Below, in pieces: positions 42,401 to 54,577 of a DNA stretch of 55,653 nucleotides. The position numbers were made by a program, and so were the translations under genes. The DNA lies in contig JAUCBJ010001266.1 of the NCBI GenBank assembly GCA_032718475.1, positions 1-55,653 on the forward strand, given 5' to 3'. Position 1 is the stretch's first letter, and each line of letters opens with the position of its first letter. The DNA comes from Nemertoderma westbladi. Taxonomy: Eukaryota > Xenacoelomorpha > Nemertodermatida > Nemertodermatidae. Under the pieces are notes generated by a model, which searched no databases, was not told the origin of the DNA, and saw only the letters and a list, made by a program, of their open reading frames with translations.

Positions 42401-43740
42401 TGATTTTCCTCCGCTTGTCGTTGGAAGCGTTCGTCCAAAAACTCTTGCAGAGAGTAGGTTCGTCCAAGTTCGATGTCTTCCTCGAGATTCTGAATTTCCC
42501 GATCGAACTGAGGTAAAGCTAATTCTTTTACCGCTTGGACTTGCTGCTGCAATTTACGTTTATCTAAACAATCGTAAGTTCCTTTTCCGATCTTTTGCCG
42601 AATAGCGTCTAACGCATTTCATACAATGCTCTCTTCCACCTCGGTGACGGGTTGTATCGGGGTTAAACAGTGACGATTATACGGGTTAAACGGCGATATT
42701 AAATGTCCGCGTCCCAATCCGGCTAGGTAAGATGGGCGGATATCTAGGGAGCCCACAACCGGAGTGCCACCGACTAATTGTTCGGGTAACACTAGACCTT
42801 TGAACAATGAGTACAGTTCAGGAGGATCCGTCATACTATTAGGATCAAGAGTCTGAGGTCTCACTAGGGAGTGAGGAGGCCTGACCGAGTATTCCGGAAC
42901 TCTGATCATAGGTTTATTTAAGGATCGTTTGAGTCGAGCAAGCGTAGGTGATACGTCGAACAAGTTTCGCTCGAAACTCCCATAAGTATAGTGAGTAAAA
43001 CTGTGTTTAGCGCAACGTCTCCACGGATGTTTATGTCTTTCCGTTTGTTGGTTGGGTCTAGGGCATTCATCGCAATAATACCAAAGATGCATGTCTTGTA
43101 GGGGAAACGAGGGTGATCTTTCTCCAGTTTTAGAATATTCCTCCATCTGTTCGAAGCTATCCGGTACAACAGGTAGCGGTCGATCGGCAGTAAGATACAT
43201 CATAGTAAAATAGAGTCGTTTGAGTTCTATCATAGGGTTATGATGTATACCTTGAGGATATCGAGTTTCTAGATTTTGTTGACTGGCTACATAGAGATAT
43301 GTTTCTCTCAGGAATTCCAAATATTCGTTGAAGTCACTGCATTTATCCGGTTCTTCAATGTCTTCTCTTTCGAGTCGGTTTCGAATAGAATTTTCGTGTT
43401 CAATTCTCAGTTTATCGTTCCGACTCCTCTGCGTATGATATTTAAATAGGATCATTTCCCTTTCGGTGTCTACATCGTCCGTATCGTGTAAATCGATAGG
43501 ATGACCAGTAGTTAAGAAGTCCATATACGTACCATTACGATGCGTATAGCGAGCAGTGAATTTTCTATAGTCCAATTCACGCGTGAGCTGTTCCTTTGAC
43601 ATTGGCGGTTCGATATAACGGCCATCGTCCTCCGTAGTAGGTTGACTAGCGTCGCCACTTATTAAACTATCAACAAACGCTTGCAATGGTAGGGTATATC
43701 GCTCCCTGATACTAAGATCATCTTCTATCAACTCAGTCAT
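39493..43740 (-). pseudogene. additional zinc-knuckle frame of the BEL-like element, unrecognised, broken
   Basis: One reading frame of about 1,415 codons, with ATG at 43740 and a stop upstream of it. It is interrupted by in-frame stops at 42619-42621 (TGA), 40849-40851 (TAA) and 39745-39747 (TGA). Between about 42050 and 41090 the coding sequence moves to another frame and back, so two compensating indels are present. Near 43050 is a Cys/His cluster (CDECP...HKHPWRRCAKH). At 40225-40422 are three knuckles in a row: CRLCTSRDH...C, CAYC...H...C, and CHHCQFKGHTSFGC, which is a canonical CX2CX4HX4C. The end is strongly basic (KKLRKRRSRKKD), as in nucleic-acid-binding tails. No membrane segment typical of an envelope protein stands out. 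Function unknown; a second gag-like protein or a captured capsid-type gene are possibilities only. Confidence 0.72.
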
Positions 43741-45552
43741 AGCTGCTATATGAGTTTATCAATATTATAATTAATGATATATAGGCTAGCGGTCGTCGCT
43801 GTCTCCCCCTCAATGCCCCCGGACAGCGCAAGATCCTCAGCGCTGATGTACTGTCGTCGCTGTGCCTCTCGCCAACGTAGTAGCTACACAATGACAACAA
43901 TAACCAGCGCGAGTCACTCCACTGTCCGTCCCAAGGGCTCAGAATTACTTCAGGTTCTTGCTACAGAGGCAGGGTTACTTTCACAACTGCGACTCGCTAC
44001 TGTAAACACACTTTAGTAGTAACATTCACCTATAAATGCACAAATTCCACACACTTGTCACAAATTGTACACATTCGGGCCATTTGTCCGTTAGTCAAGT
44101 GCCTTCCAGAATGCCACGTTATTATTATGTATCCCTGGATACTAGCAGGGTGCTATTTATTCCGTATGCTATTCAATGGGGCAAGCTTTCTATTGTTCTT
44201 TTAACTCGCTTCTAATTCTAGCGTGGTTGTTGCTATGGTGACATTATGGAAAGCTAGCAGTAGAATTAGGGTAATTCTCATGTATACAGATCTGGGATGC
44301 TATTTAATAGTAATTCTTTAATTGTCAATATTCCCCTTTATACATGATTTTATGAATTTTATCGGCTATTGACTGTACACTGGAGATTCTCGCACACTAA
44401 TATACTTAATAGGGTGAATCTCCGCTCCCATGATCTATTAATTAATGGAATTTTGGGAATGTTATAAATTGTATAAAATTACAATTTATCAAATTCATGA
44501 GAGGATATGAATTTAAAATTTATTCCCGTAAATTTTATTATTTGATATTAAAATGGACACAATTTTATTCCAGAACAGGTCTGGGAACTAGGATCCTTAA
44601 TTCTAGGAATTTTGTCTTTTTAAGAGTATCGGTAACTGCTACGATATCTTAATCGACTAGAATTTTAGAGGATCGAAAATTTTACAGATTTGATTTATTG
44701 ATTTTCTAGAGTCAATTTGTTATTAGTTACTCTATTATAACATTGATTTTTACAGATTTTATAAATATTAATTAAATATTTAATATTTAAGATGGGCACC
44801 GATTTATTCCAGAACATGTCTGGGGACGTTAACCACTGATTCTAGAATTTTGTCTTTCAAGTATATCGGTGGGTGCCGCGATATCTTAATCGACTAGAAT
44901 CTCAGATGGTCAAAGGGTTTAACAGATTTATTTTGCGTTTTTACGCTACTGTAACATGGACATCATTCTACTATATGTATTATTTAATATACGGTATGAG
45001 AGCAATATTGCAAGAAGCAATGTCAGTGAGAAGAGGCAAGTCGTTTCCAAGGTCTACCCAGAGCTTGGTTTAGCCGAGACACGAGGATCTGAACTTTGCA
45101 TTCCTAATACTCTACTTACCAATAATACTTAAGTATAGTAGGGGCGGTATTGTACTTTTAATAAGTACGGACATTTCATCTTACTGTAGTCACATATTTA
45201 TAATATGAAACAGACAGTAAGGAAAGAGAAAAAAGAATTATTTCTCGCCGTTTAACTAAATATATAATGTTAAGTAATTAAGTAATAAACACGAATATAT
45301 TGCACTAATCTACTGAATCTTCGCTAAAATAATATTCTACTAAATAAAATTAAAGAAAACGATTATAATAATAAAATTACATAATGATGCATACATAAAT
45401 ATAAAAATAATAAAAAAATATAAAATAATGTAGTCACACACCCACTCCAGACGCTGTTACGTTGGGGAGTCCCTAGATGTTTGTTGGATTAGGGAGGTGG
45501 TCGTGGGAAGAGTATCTTGCCTTCCATAGTTTCCGGATAGCTCTCTGTCTCT
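43741..45552 (-). other. spacer between pol and the additional frame
   Basis: 1.8 kb without a frame. It contains a roughly 239-bp tandem repeat (44550-44960). On the minus strand a TATA-like ATTTATAGG near 44030 lies some 290 bases before the additional frame, so a separate promoter is conceivable. Confidence 0.5.
44550..44960. repeat. tandem repeat of about 239 bp
   Basis: TTTATTCCAGAACA.GTCTGGG, TTCTAG..ATTTTGTCTTT and GATATCTTAATCGACTAGAAT occur twice in order, at about 44564-44680 and 44803-44905. The second copy is incomplete. Confidence 0.75.
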
Positions 45553-48500
45553 TTATTCCAGTAAACATAAACGACCAACTGGGCGATTGAGTTGTTGTGT
45601 TTCGAATACAATTCCAGGTTTCTTAAAGTTACGTCGCATGACGACGAGTTCTACCTATCGCACTAAACCATCATCGGATATATGAGCCTCGATGATACGA
45701 CCTGTCTGCCACCGCTTTCGTGGAAGATCTGATTCCACAATAAGGACCATGTCTCCGGCGCAGACGTTTTCTTGCTTCGCAAACCACTTGGTTCGAAGTT
45801 GTAGCGTAGGAAGATAATGTTTTTCGAAATGGTCAGCGAAACGACGGGATAATAACTGCATACGTTGCCAAGTTTGTCGGCAGTATTTGTCTCCGTCCGT
45901 GATTTCCGATTGCGGGAGCATGGCTACAGGTTTCTTTAGTAGGAAATGCGCGGGTGTCAGCGCTTCTAGGGAGTCGGGACTCGATGAGACTGGCATAAGC
46001 GGTCTCTCGTTAAGATAGGCGGCGATTTCTTCCATTAATGTCCGCAAAAGTTCGTCGGTGAGATACGCGCGGCACGGCACTATAAAGTGAAATGCGGTCT
46101 TCACGCTCCTTATTAATCTCTCCCAACTTCCTCCCCACCAAGGGGCGTCGGCGGCGTTGAAGGTCCAGCTAGATGCTGTTACCCTTAGCTGATCGTCCAC
46201 CTGTCTTTGGTTCCAATCTTTAACATAAGCTTTGATCTCATTATTGGCGCCAATGAAGTTCGTTCCCTTATCAGATCTCATCGTGTTGCTAGTTCCAAAG
46301 CGAGCAATCTGTCGGCGTAAGCTCAGTATGAAGCTGTTGGTAGATAGATCGTTCACCATATCTAGATGGATCGCTCTACAAGTCATACAGACAAAGATGA
46401 CACACCATCGCTTGACTATAGTCCTAGCACGATATACTTCAATAGGGCCAAATAAATCCACACCGGTATTAGTAAAAGGTGGCTTACTCGTTCCCTGGGT
46501 AATTCTGCCTCTCGCTGTGTTAAAGGCCTACTGAATGCTTTCCTTCAGGGTATACAGTTCCTAAGAACTTGGTTCAGAGCTCTACGGGGTTTATGAAAAT
46601 AATAGCGAGTTCGAATTTCGCTAAAACTCGCTCTCTACCAGCATGGTAAAGCTTACTGTGAACATCTGCAATCATCTTGATTTGTATTTCAAGATTTCTA
46701 ATAAGTATGGGAAATTTAGTGTCAAAGGATAATGGAGCATTAGTTAATCTCCCTCCAACACGTATTAACCCATCTATCATTGTGCTAGAGAAACGATCCC
46801 TTAAGCGCGTCTGTGGATTTCTCAACAACAGGAGATACTTATCGGAATCTTCATAGCATTGCAGGAGTCTCAGTATCTGCTTATTGGTTTCTTCATGCTC
46901 TTGATAACTGATCTTTTCCGTCAGAAACCTATCTGATACTTTGTATTTGGGAAGATCTTTAATAGTTGGATCTGCTCAGATTTCGGTGGAGCGGTATCAC
47001 TAGCGATCTTCGTCCTGGAGTAGTGATGATGGAAGCATCGCTTCAAATATACGACGGCCTTACAAAGCCGGTTCCAGGAGCTATAGTGATTTATCGCTCT
47101 CTGCAGGAGAGGTGAGAATCCCTGCGAGACGTCTGGTGTTCCAGATTTCCAGTCTCTTTCTCTGATTTCTACAACAGATTTATTTGTGGCGGGGGAGTTT
47201 AGATCCACAGCGTCGTCCCCGGAGATGTGTAGTACAGACAGATCTATCACGGGTTTAAATAACTTTGATTTACTCGTCTGGGTTTTGGGTTTGACTTTCT
47301 CCACTCCTACAGCCGATGGCTGTAGCGTATAGAGCCGCCTTTAACTCCGCTCGAGGAACTCGTAGATTGTTGTTTATCAAGGCCTTAGAGGTAACCAAGG
47401 CAACTTTAATTCCATCCAGAGTTTCAAACCTCAGGTAGGCTACTATACCTATTCCCATATCGCTGGCGTCTCCAAACACATGGAGTTGATAGGAATATGT
47501 GGGGAGAACGTGACCAAAACATGAACGGGAATTCGTAAAGTTCGCGATGGATGGTAGAGAATCTTCCCATTTCATCCACTTCTTTAGTAGTTCTCCCTTA
47601 AGTGGATCATCCCACGAGTGGCTTTCAAGCCACATTTGCTGCACTAAGCTCCGAGCAACCAATATAACTGGGCTAATAAATCCCAATGGATCGAAAAAAG
47701 TGCTCAGGATACTTAGACAAATCCGTTTAGTTCGAACTGGATTATCTCACTGTTTTAGCTGGAAAAACAGGATATCTCACTCCGTGTCCCATTTCAAACC
47801 AAGCATCTTGGTTTCCGGAAGATCGTCCTTGATAAGGTCCAGATCTTTAACACCTCGGTCTTCTACCGGGATCGATTCCAGAAACTCACGGGAGTTACTA
47901 GTGAATTTGGTTAGTCGAAATCCACCGCGTTTCAAGCACTCTACCGTTCCCTTGGCAACATCATATTGCCGTAATCTTAAGAGTATTCCCAACAAGGATT
48001 GGAGTAAGTTGGGTCCCGGCAACAACTCAGAGTTAAGGGATTGACACATGTAAAGGGCGGAGCCGTCAAACACTACCCGGACTTCGTTGGGTTTACCGGG
48101 CTTGGGAACATAATGATGTGTTAGATAATACGTTCTCTCCGTTATGGGTGTTTCTTCCGGTACTCGCTCCGCGTATCCTTTATCGATAAATTTCTTCAGC
48201 TGGGTTTTATACATTTCCCTGGCTGGAACGTTGGCCGTAAGACGCCGATGTAGTTGCGCGATTCTCTTTTCTGCTAAAGGTCGGTTATTTATAAAGTTGG
48301 GTTCTTGCCGTCAGAACAGAAGACCAATCTCATAGCGACCTTCATCTTTCAGAAAACGGGTAGTCGTTTCCTGAATCTGCTTGGCTCTCTCTTCCTCAAC
48401 GGACAAGGCTTTGTCGTAGGAATTAGGCTCTACGGCTTCTTGAGTAAAGAATCATACAGCGTGTTCATCGCGAATTTTGTTATTGTATCGATCTATCACT

Positions 48501-49546
48501 TCGTTTAATTCGTCGTTATATGTGAATTGTCCACCATGTTGATCGATAAGATGGCACAAGTTTACTTGGTTTATCCAAGTTTGATTTTCGGTTACGAGGT
48601 CGATTGTATTTTCCTCGTCATATAATTGGTTAATATCGTCATTGTCCGAGGAGTATGGTGTTCCCTCAGTTGTGGTTTCTCCCTCACTAATTTCTTCTTC
48701 CCATTCACTCACCTGATGTATCCTCTCATTAGGGAGTCTTTCCATTAGGGTTCTACGGGAAGGTCCAGTGAAGTACCAACTTACTCTCGTTCTTCCCGCG
48801 TATGTTTGTAATGGTTGCGGTTGAGCAGGTTTTTTCCGTTTTTCTAATGTCTCAAGCGCTTCGTGCGCATTTTGGCCGATTAATATCTGCACCCCTGGGT
48901 AATCGGTGTTGAATCTAGGGATATCATGTTGCTGGTTAAAATGGTCTTCATCCCAGTTGTAAGGCTCCACTTGGCTAGTAGCAAAGTTCTTTATCGCCAC
49001 CATTTTTACTGACCTTACGCTATGTTCTCCTAGTTCATCCTGTGGAGTGGACAACGCACCCACGTAGTAATCTGTAGCTACTGTGGATTTCCAAACCTGC
49101 ATAATTCCTGAAAGGTTCAACTTAGTTTGGAACTTAGGTTGTCCAGCAAAGATGTTTTCGGCTAGTTCTTTGTCAATGAAAGTACCTGTGCTGCCGGAGT
49201 CAAGAAGGGTGTTTACTATGAGGCTCTTCCCTAGCCCGTGGACTCTCAGTTGCACCACAGGGAATTCCCGGATTCCGACGGAGGAAGTTGGTGCTTTCCA
49301 AGATGGCTGTCGATCCGGGATATTCAGCCGAGGATCTTCCACTTCCGACTCAGTCTCGTACGTAAGTGCTCGATACACAGCGGTGTTTATCATATAACAG
49401 GATTCATTTTCGTCGGAGAATTCGTCCGTGTAGAATCCTTCCATCTCAGAACTGTGGTCTGTGTCGTTCACATCACTGAATTGGACATGTAGTTCGGGCT
49501 CACTTACCTGACTCGTGCGGGTTCTGTCAAATTCTGTGTGCAGCAA
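45553..49546 (-). pseudogene. pol: BEL/Pao pro-pol: protease, broken RT, RNase H, integrase
   Basis: Frame pieces in order (minus strand): protease with LLDSGSTGTFID (about 49190); RT N-terminal part up to LLGILLRLRQ (about 47975), directly joined to the RT-distal piece KRGGFRLTKFTSNSRE, so the palm with its catalytic Asp pair is absent; RNase H-type part with HVFGDASDMGIGIVAYL (about 47470); remnants of the zinc-binding region; and the integrase core with VDLFGP, RSDKGTNF and GGSWERLIRSVK, i.e. the D, D, E residues. In-frame stops: 48452, 48311, 47777, 47747 and 45655 (lowest base of each). Frame changes lie near 47290 and about 46500-46900. The original frame would end at 45553. Confidence 0.85.
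47960..47985 (-). other. deletion junction in the BEL RT
   Basis: Sequence on either side matches parts of BEL RT normally separated by roughly 100 or more residues (after LLRLRQ, before ECLKRGGFRLTKF). The reading frame is kept across the join. Confidence 0.75.
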
Positions 49547-49612
49547 GATATGATGTTTTGCGCCGCACTTAGCACACCTCGAGTCTGAGTAACAGGTCCT
49601 TCGTTGATGTCC

Positions 49613-52600
49613 TCATCTTTGACAATTATAATACAACCGCTTATCCCACATGACATCATGTCTATCCTTAAGGGATTTCTTCAAGAATTCATCACACCCA
49701 CTCAAGCGATGTGGCCCGTCGCACAATGCACATTTGGGTTTGATGTTACTTACTTTAACCTGTGTTGTGTTGTGCACACTTGTTCTTTCCTCGGGCTTTC
49801 TTCCATGAATTCTCTTAGGAGACGTAGGAGGAGTTGTTGTTACCTGTTCTCTCCTGTCACTGGTTCGAGACTTAGATTTACTTACGTCTTTCCGAGTTTT
49901 ATTGACATAATAAGATCTTTCGGTGTCTTTCCCGCTGTTCTCCTCGTATGAGGTTTGGCTTTCGCCGTCGTCTGTATAACACACTGGTGTTACCTTTCTC
50001 CTAGATACGGGTTTTTCACTCACCTTACTTTCCGGTGTCTTCTCTCTGGACTGCTTTAGAAGCTGTAATCTTACCTCTCCATTTAAGAATGACATGAGAT
50101 CAGCCATGGTAGGGTCTCTTTGTTGCTGGTCCATCATATAGAGAACCTTTTTGTCCCAATGAGTACCTACTCCACCCTTTGGCAAAGTAGATGCTACGGC
50201 TCGAACAACCATAGAACTCTGATATTCCTGAGACTTACCTAGCCAATCTAACTGTCTACAGATCTCCTGGATCTCATCGGAAAACTCGATAATCCCTCTG
50301 CTAAGAAACTTTCGGGGCGCTACTAATTTCGCATACAAATACCTAGCTATGTTAGTCCTATTACCATACCTGACATTTAGTGTATCCCAAACTTGTCTTA
50401 ATCCATCTGGATGTCCAATAAACTTTAACGCCATTAACTTGGGAGGTCCTTCCAAGCACTCGATGAGGAATCTAAGATTCTCTCCGTTAGATAGTACAGA
50501 GTTCTGTATGTTATCTTTATGATATTCATTAAAAGGTAACCATTTCATCTCATCTCCATTAAACTTGACGACCTCTCCCACCTTTACCGCTTGACGGGCT
50601 TCAGTTCTAGCCATTTGACGTGTAAAACTCTCTTGAGCCATCGTATTATTTAATATCGAGTTATCGGTATATAAATTTCTCGGATTATGATCAGATCTGT
50701 ATGGGATATCATTATCAACAGGTTTATAATTACCCTTAATAGGGTTTACTATAGGAGTTTCTACTTCACTAGCAGTATAGATGCGTGTAGGCTCCACACC
50801 TTGCGCATGAAGTACTTCAGACCTAACAGGTTGACACATAGTTACAGGGGGTGGTGGTATACCCACATGTATATTTACTAATTTATCACTCTCTAAAGCG
50901 ATACTTTGTTGCACTTCTTGCAATTCTAACCTACTCTCTCTCACTGTTCCCTTTAACTGCTGAACAGTCCCTTCCAATTCGCGGACCTGCTGTGAAGACC
51001 TTCGTTTATGGTCTTCCAGCTGCCCGAGCAGGCGATCCAACCCCCGCCGCCCCTCGTCTACCCACTCAACCGCCGAAGCGGGAGCCGCCAACATAGTAGC
51101 GGGGAGACGCGTAGGGACATGTGGGTTCAGACGTGTCGTTTCAGGGTTACTTAAATCTACGCTAGCTAGTTGCCTTCTCACAGCCGGAGGCAAATTAGGC
51201 AACTTCTGCCAGTGTGGCGTTCTTCTACGTCCGCTGGAACGAGATTTATTTCCTCTACCTTCAGGATCTGTTGTATCGCCTTCATCAGAGGATGTAAATC
51301 CCTGTCTTCTGGGAGTAGATCGACTCAGCAGCTGCATCTGAGTAGCTGTTCTCTGTTTATTTAAGTAATCTTGCTTCGCTTGAAGATTTTCCAACTCTAG
51401 TTGGGTTGTCTCTTCAGATGCTCGTCTTTCTGCTTCGGCCACTGCCGCTTTTCTTTCAGCCTCTGCCGCTGCCGCTTTCCTTTCAGATTCTGCCGCTGCC
51501 GCTGCCGCTTTTCTTTCAGCCCTCCCTGCCGCTTTCCTTTCAGATTCTGCCGCGACCGCTGCCGCTTTTCTTTCAGCCTCTGCCGCTGCCGCTTTCCTTT
51601 CAGATTCTGCCGCGGCCGCTGACCTTCGGTCTTCTATTTGCTTTTTCTTTATCTGCTCTTCTTGGTCCATAGCGATGAGGATGCTTTCATCAAATTTAGC
51701 CTGCTCAGCGGCTAATATTTCCGCATCTAACGAGTCCAACACAAATTTGGCTCCCTCGCTATTGGGATGAAGTCCAGCTAGTCGTCTTCTGAGTTCTTTG
51801 TCACCTATAAATCGTTGATAATCCGACAGATAGATGTCAATCGCATCCTTCTTCTGAGGTTTTTCGGATGTCGCTTCGCCTTCCACATGAGAAAATGTGG
51901 CGTCTGTTGATTCTCCGTGGGTCATGCGCTCGGTTAGCTGAACTTTCCATTGTGTCGTTCCCTGGACTTTAAGACTCACCCGTTGGAACCAAGTTTTTAC
52001 GGCCACTTGCAACGACGTGTCTTGGCTCCTCTTCGAGGCTTCCTCAAAGGCCGAAAGGATTAGTCTGATCCGTTAAATTCGTTCTCGCACTTGATAAAGC
52101 AGCTCTCCCTGCTCTTGAGGTCCTTGACGTTGTTGAAATAGGTGTTCTTCTAATCGCTCCAAAGAACTGAAGAATCCCTGGACATATCCTGCTGCCGACC
52201 TCTTCCACACAGCTGGATCTCGAGTGTCCCTTACTACTCCCATCCTGTATAAGTCCTCCCAGGCAGCTTCCGATAAGTTAAACGGGAGTCCGGGTCCGGG
52301 GAAGTTCCATTGCGCCTCTACAATAGACCTCAGTTCCTCCATCGTATATCCCGCATAACTGTCCCTGGTCGATCGCTTACTTCTCGCCCAATCGATTTGA
52401 TGTTCCTCCACAGCTATCAACACTCTAGTGAGTACGGCTCCAGGAAGAATTAGAAGTGGATCTGGATAAACCGCTTCTGCCATCCTTGCTCCGATCTCGG
52501 GTGTCAACTCTTCGGTGTCTGAACTGCTAGAGTTATCAGGCCGTTGAGAAATAAGTTCTCGGTTCGGGTGTTGCTGCTGCTTAACAGCTGCCTCTTGGTC

Positions 52601-52802
52601 TCCGCTTAACTTGAGCCCTAGTGCCTATGATAGACCTATGGTGCTTTACTAGCCTAGGGTCTGATACTACTACTGTAGGGATGACCTTTCTTACAGTAGG
52701 AGGGGACTTGGACTTCGGTCTCAGATGTTCTATACTCTTATCTGAGTCACAGACTGTTCTTTCTAGGAGACTATCTGACAGTGTTTGCTTTGTGTCAGCC
52801 AT
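49613..52802 (-). pseudogene. gag: BEL/Pao gag region
   Basis: Starts MADTKQTLSDSLLERT at 52802 (ATG). It shifts frame near 52625, has an in-frame TAA at 52073-52075, then runs open for 799 residues to a TGA at 49613-49615. Features from the N-terminus: an acidic/basic leader; an Ala/Glu/Lys/Arg coiled coil built of ESERKAAAAEAERKAA-like repeats (51410-51650); an Arg/Ser-rich stretch (GRGNKSRSSGRRR); a second coiled coil; a DUF1759-like segment (VVKFNGDEMKWLPF...LEGPPKLMAL); and zinc knuckles. The TGA falls inside the second knuckle (NCQR-stop-GHQRRTC), so it must be a lesion, not a natural gag end. Confidence 0.82.
51410..51650 (-). repeat. coding minisatellite in BEL gag
   Basis: Imperfect units with GCCGCTGCCGCTTT(C/T)CTTTCAG (plus strand) encode alternating AEAERKAAA and AESERKAAA. 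Unit length is a multiple of three, so the frame is kept and the predicted helix only changes length. Confidence 0.8.
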
Positions 52803-54577
52803 GATTTATTTTACAGTTGAATGCCTACTACTATAACGACAGTTAAAGCAAGTCTAGTAATTCAGTATCAACTGTAAGCCTAGTAATTAATTACCGATAC
52901 CGTTACTCAGTGTAACGTGATATATATATAATATTAAAATACCGGTATACACTTATAGTATATATATAAGTATTATTACAGACTAGGATTAGTCACAGAA
53001 TACCGGTATATAATTTCAGCCTAAATTTATATAAATAAATATAATAAGCCTACGGTAAATACCGGTAATGTCAATTATTTTATAATAACTGAATTTCTGA
53101 ATTTTAGGGTTACTTCCCTTTACTTTATTACTGTTATTAAGCAGTAGTCCAACTGATATTAAGACCTAATTGATGTATAACAGGCCTACTATTTTATAAA
53201 TCTGTTTGAGTTGATTTATAAATATATATATACCCGTACAATGGGTTTTGACTATATTTGAAATAAATGTTATTATTTCTGGATAAGGAGTCACTACACA
53301 GAAGCTGAACGCTCTCAGTGGAGTGCTACTTGTTGGACACTAATTTAGATAATTCTACTTTACTAAGTTACTTATCACTACAAATTACTTACAATTCACA
53401 GTTTGAGATTACAATCTCTAAATAAACAATAACAAGTTACACGTACAATTTGTTAGGGTAATTTTACAAGAAATCTACAAACCAGCCTAACAAGGAGTTA
53501 GAATTTCTGGTTCTTACAAACTGACAGGAAACTACGGTATTTGAAAACAATAAAGCAGTAGTAAGTAAGTTGCGTTGTCCAGATAAGGAAATACCACCGT
53601 CTGACGACTTATAGTCTTAGCTCTATAAGTACTACGTTATGTACCCAGAGTGTCCTTACCTAGAGGTTAATTACCGAAGCCAACCAGAGCTAACGTGCCT
53701 ATTAACCACGTTACAACACAAATATATTGCCTACACACAAAATTACTTTCGGAAAGCACTGTACGCTAAACCCTAAATTAGGTACAAGTACTTATACAAC
53801 AAATAACCAGCAGTTAAATATACTTGAACAGCCAAAAGAACCATGGTATCTGCTGGAGTGACCGAGCACCAAATCACCAGTCTTTACCTACGCCAAGCAG
53901 CCCTGATGTAGTACCGGGGTTAATTTAACTATAACAGTATGTATAACAAGCACAATTACTGTAGGAATAAACTTGGGGAGTTGGAGGTTGCGAATACTCG
54001 CATAGACTCTGAATAATAAATATTACGCTACCCGTGCAGACTATACAAACAAAACACAGACCAAATGCTGCCAGACTACTGTCAAGCCTAAATAAACTAC
54101 AGTATATGCAGACTCCGATATGGTTAGTTAGTAGGCGTTCTAACCGAGTAGTACGACTTATTCTTTCGGGGGGGATTTACCTTACAGTACTGGATGCCCC
54201 CACCTTCCTAACTAGCACTTTATCGGACAGACACTCTACACACACTGCAATCGCATCAGACCTAACAACAGTTAGACAACAATCCGGCCTATAAATTATT
54301 TATACAATCTGAGCAGGCTTACACGCATTCTGCTCAATATTACACTTACAGATAAATAAAACTGACAGAAATAAATAAGCTCTAAAAGAAATAAGGGGTG
54401 TACAGTCCCTACTCTCTTAAACAGCCTACCAATATACAATATATCACAATCGAAATAATACTGGTACCGGTAAGTACCGGTTCGGGTGGTTAGGCAGTTA
54501 GGCCTACAGTTTACCGTCCGACCGATACATTTGACTTTATTGCCTACGGCGCAATAAAGAAACTAAAAATCTATTAT
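52803..54577 (-). other. 5' leader of the BEL-like element
   Basis: 1.8 kb, AT-rich, no frame recognised. It holds TACCGGTA-rich stretches (52930-53070). A perfect 9-bp hairpin (CTTTATTGC / GCAATAAAG, 54535-54559) sits 18 bases from the LTR. No clear tRNA primer site beginning TGG follows the LTR. Confidence 0.55.
54535..54559. repeat. 9-bp hairpin beside the 5' LTR
   Basis: CTTTATTGC, loop CTACGGC, GCAATAAAG. It lies where a primer-binding or packaging structure would be expected. Confidence 0.55.

Noticed and set aside
49613-49615. TGA at the end of the 799-codon gag frame as a programmed readthrough site
   Set aside because: It falls inside a zinc knuckle whose remaining residues continue in the same frame, so a natural gag terminus here is unlikely.
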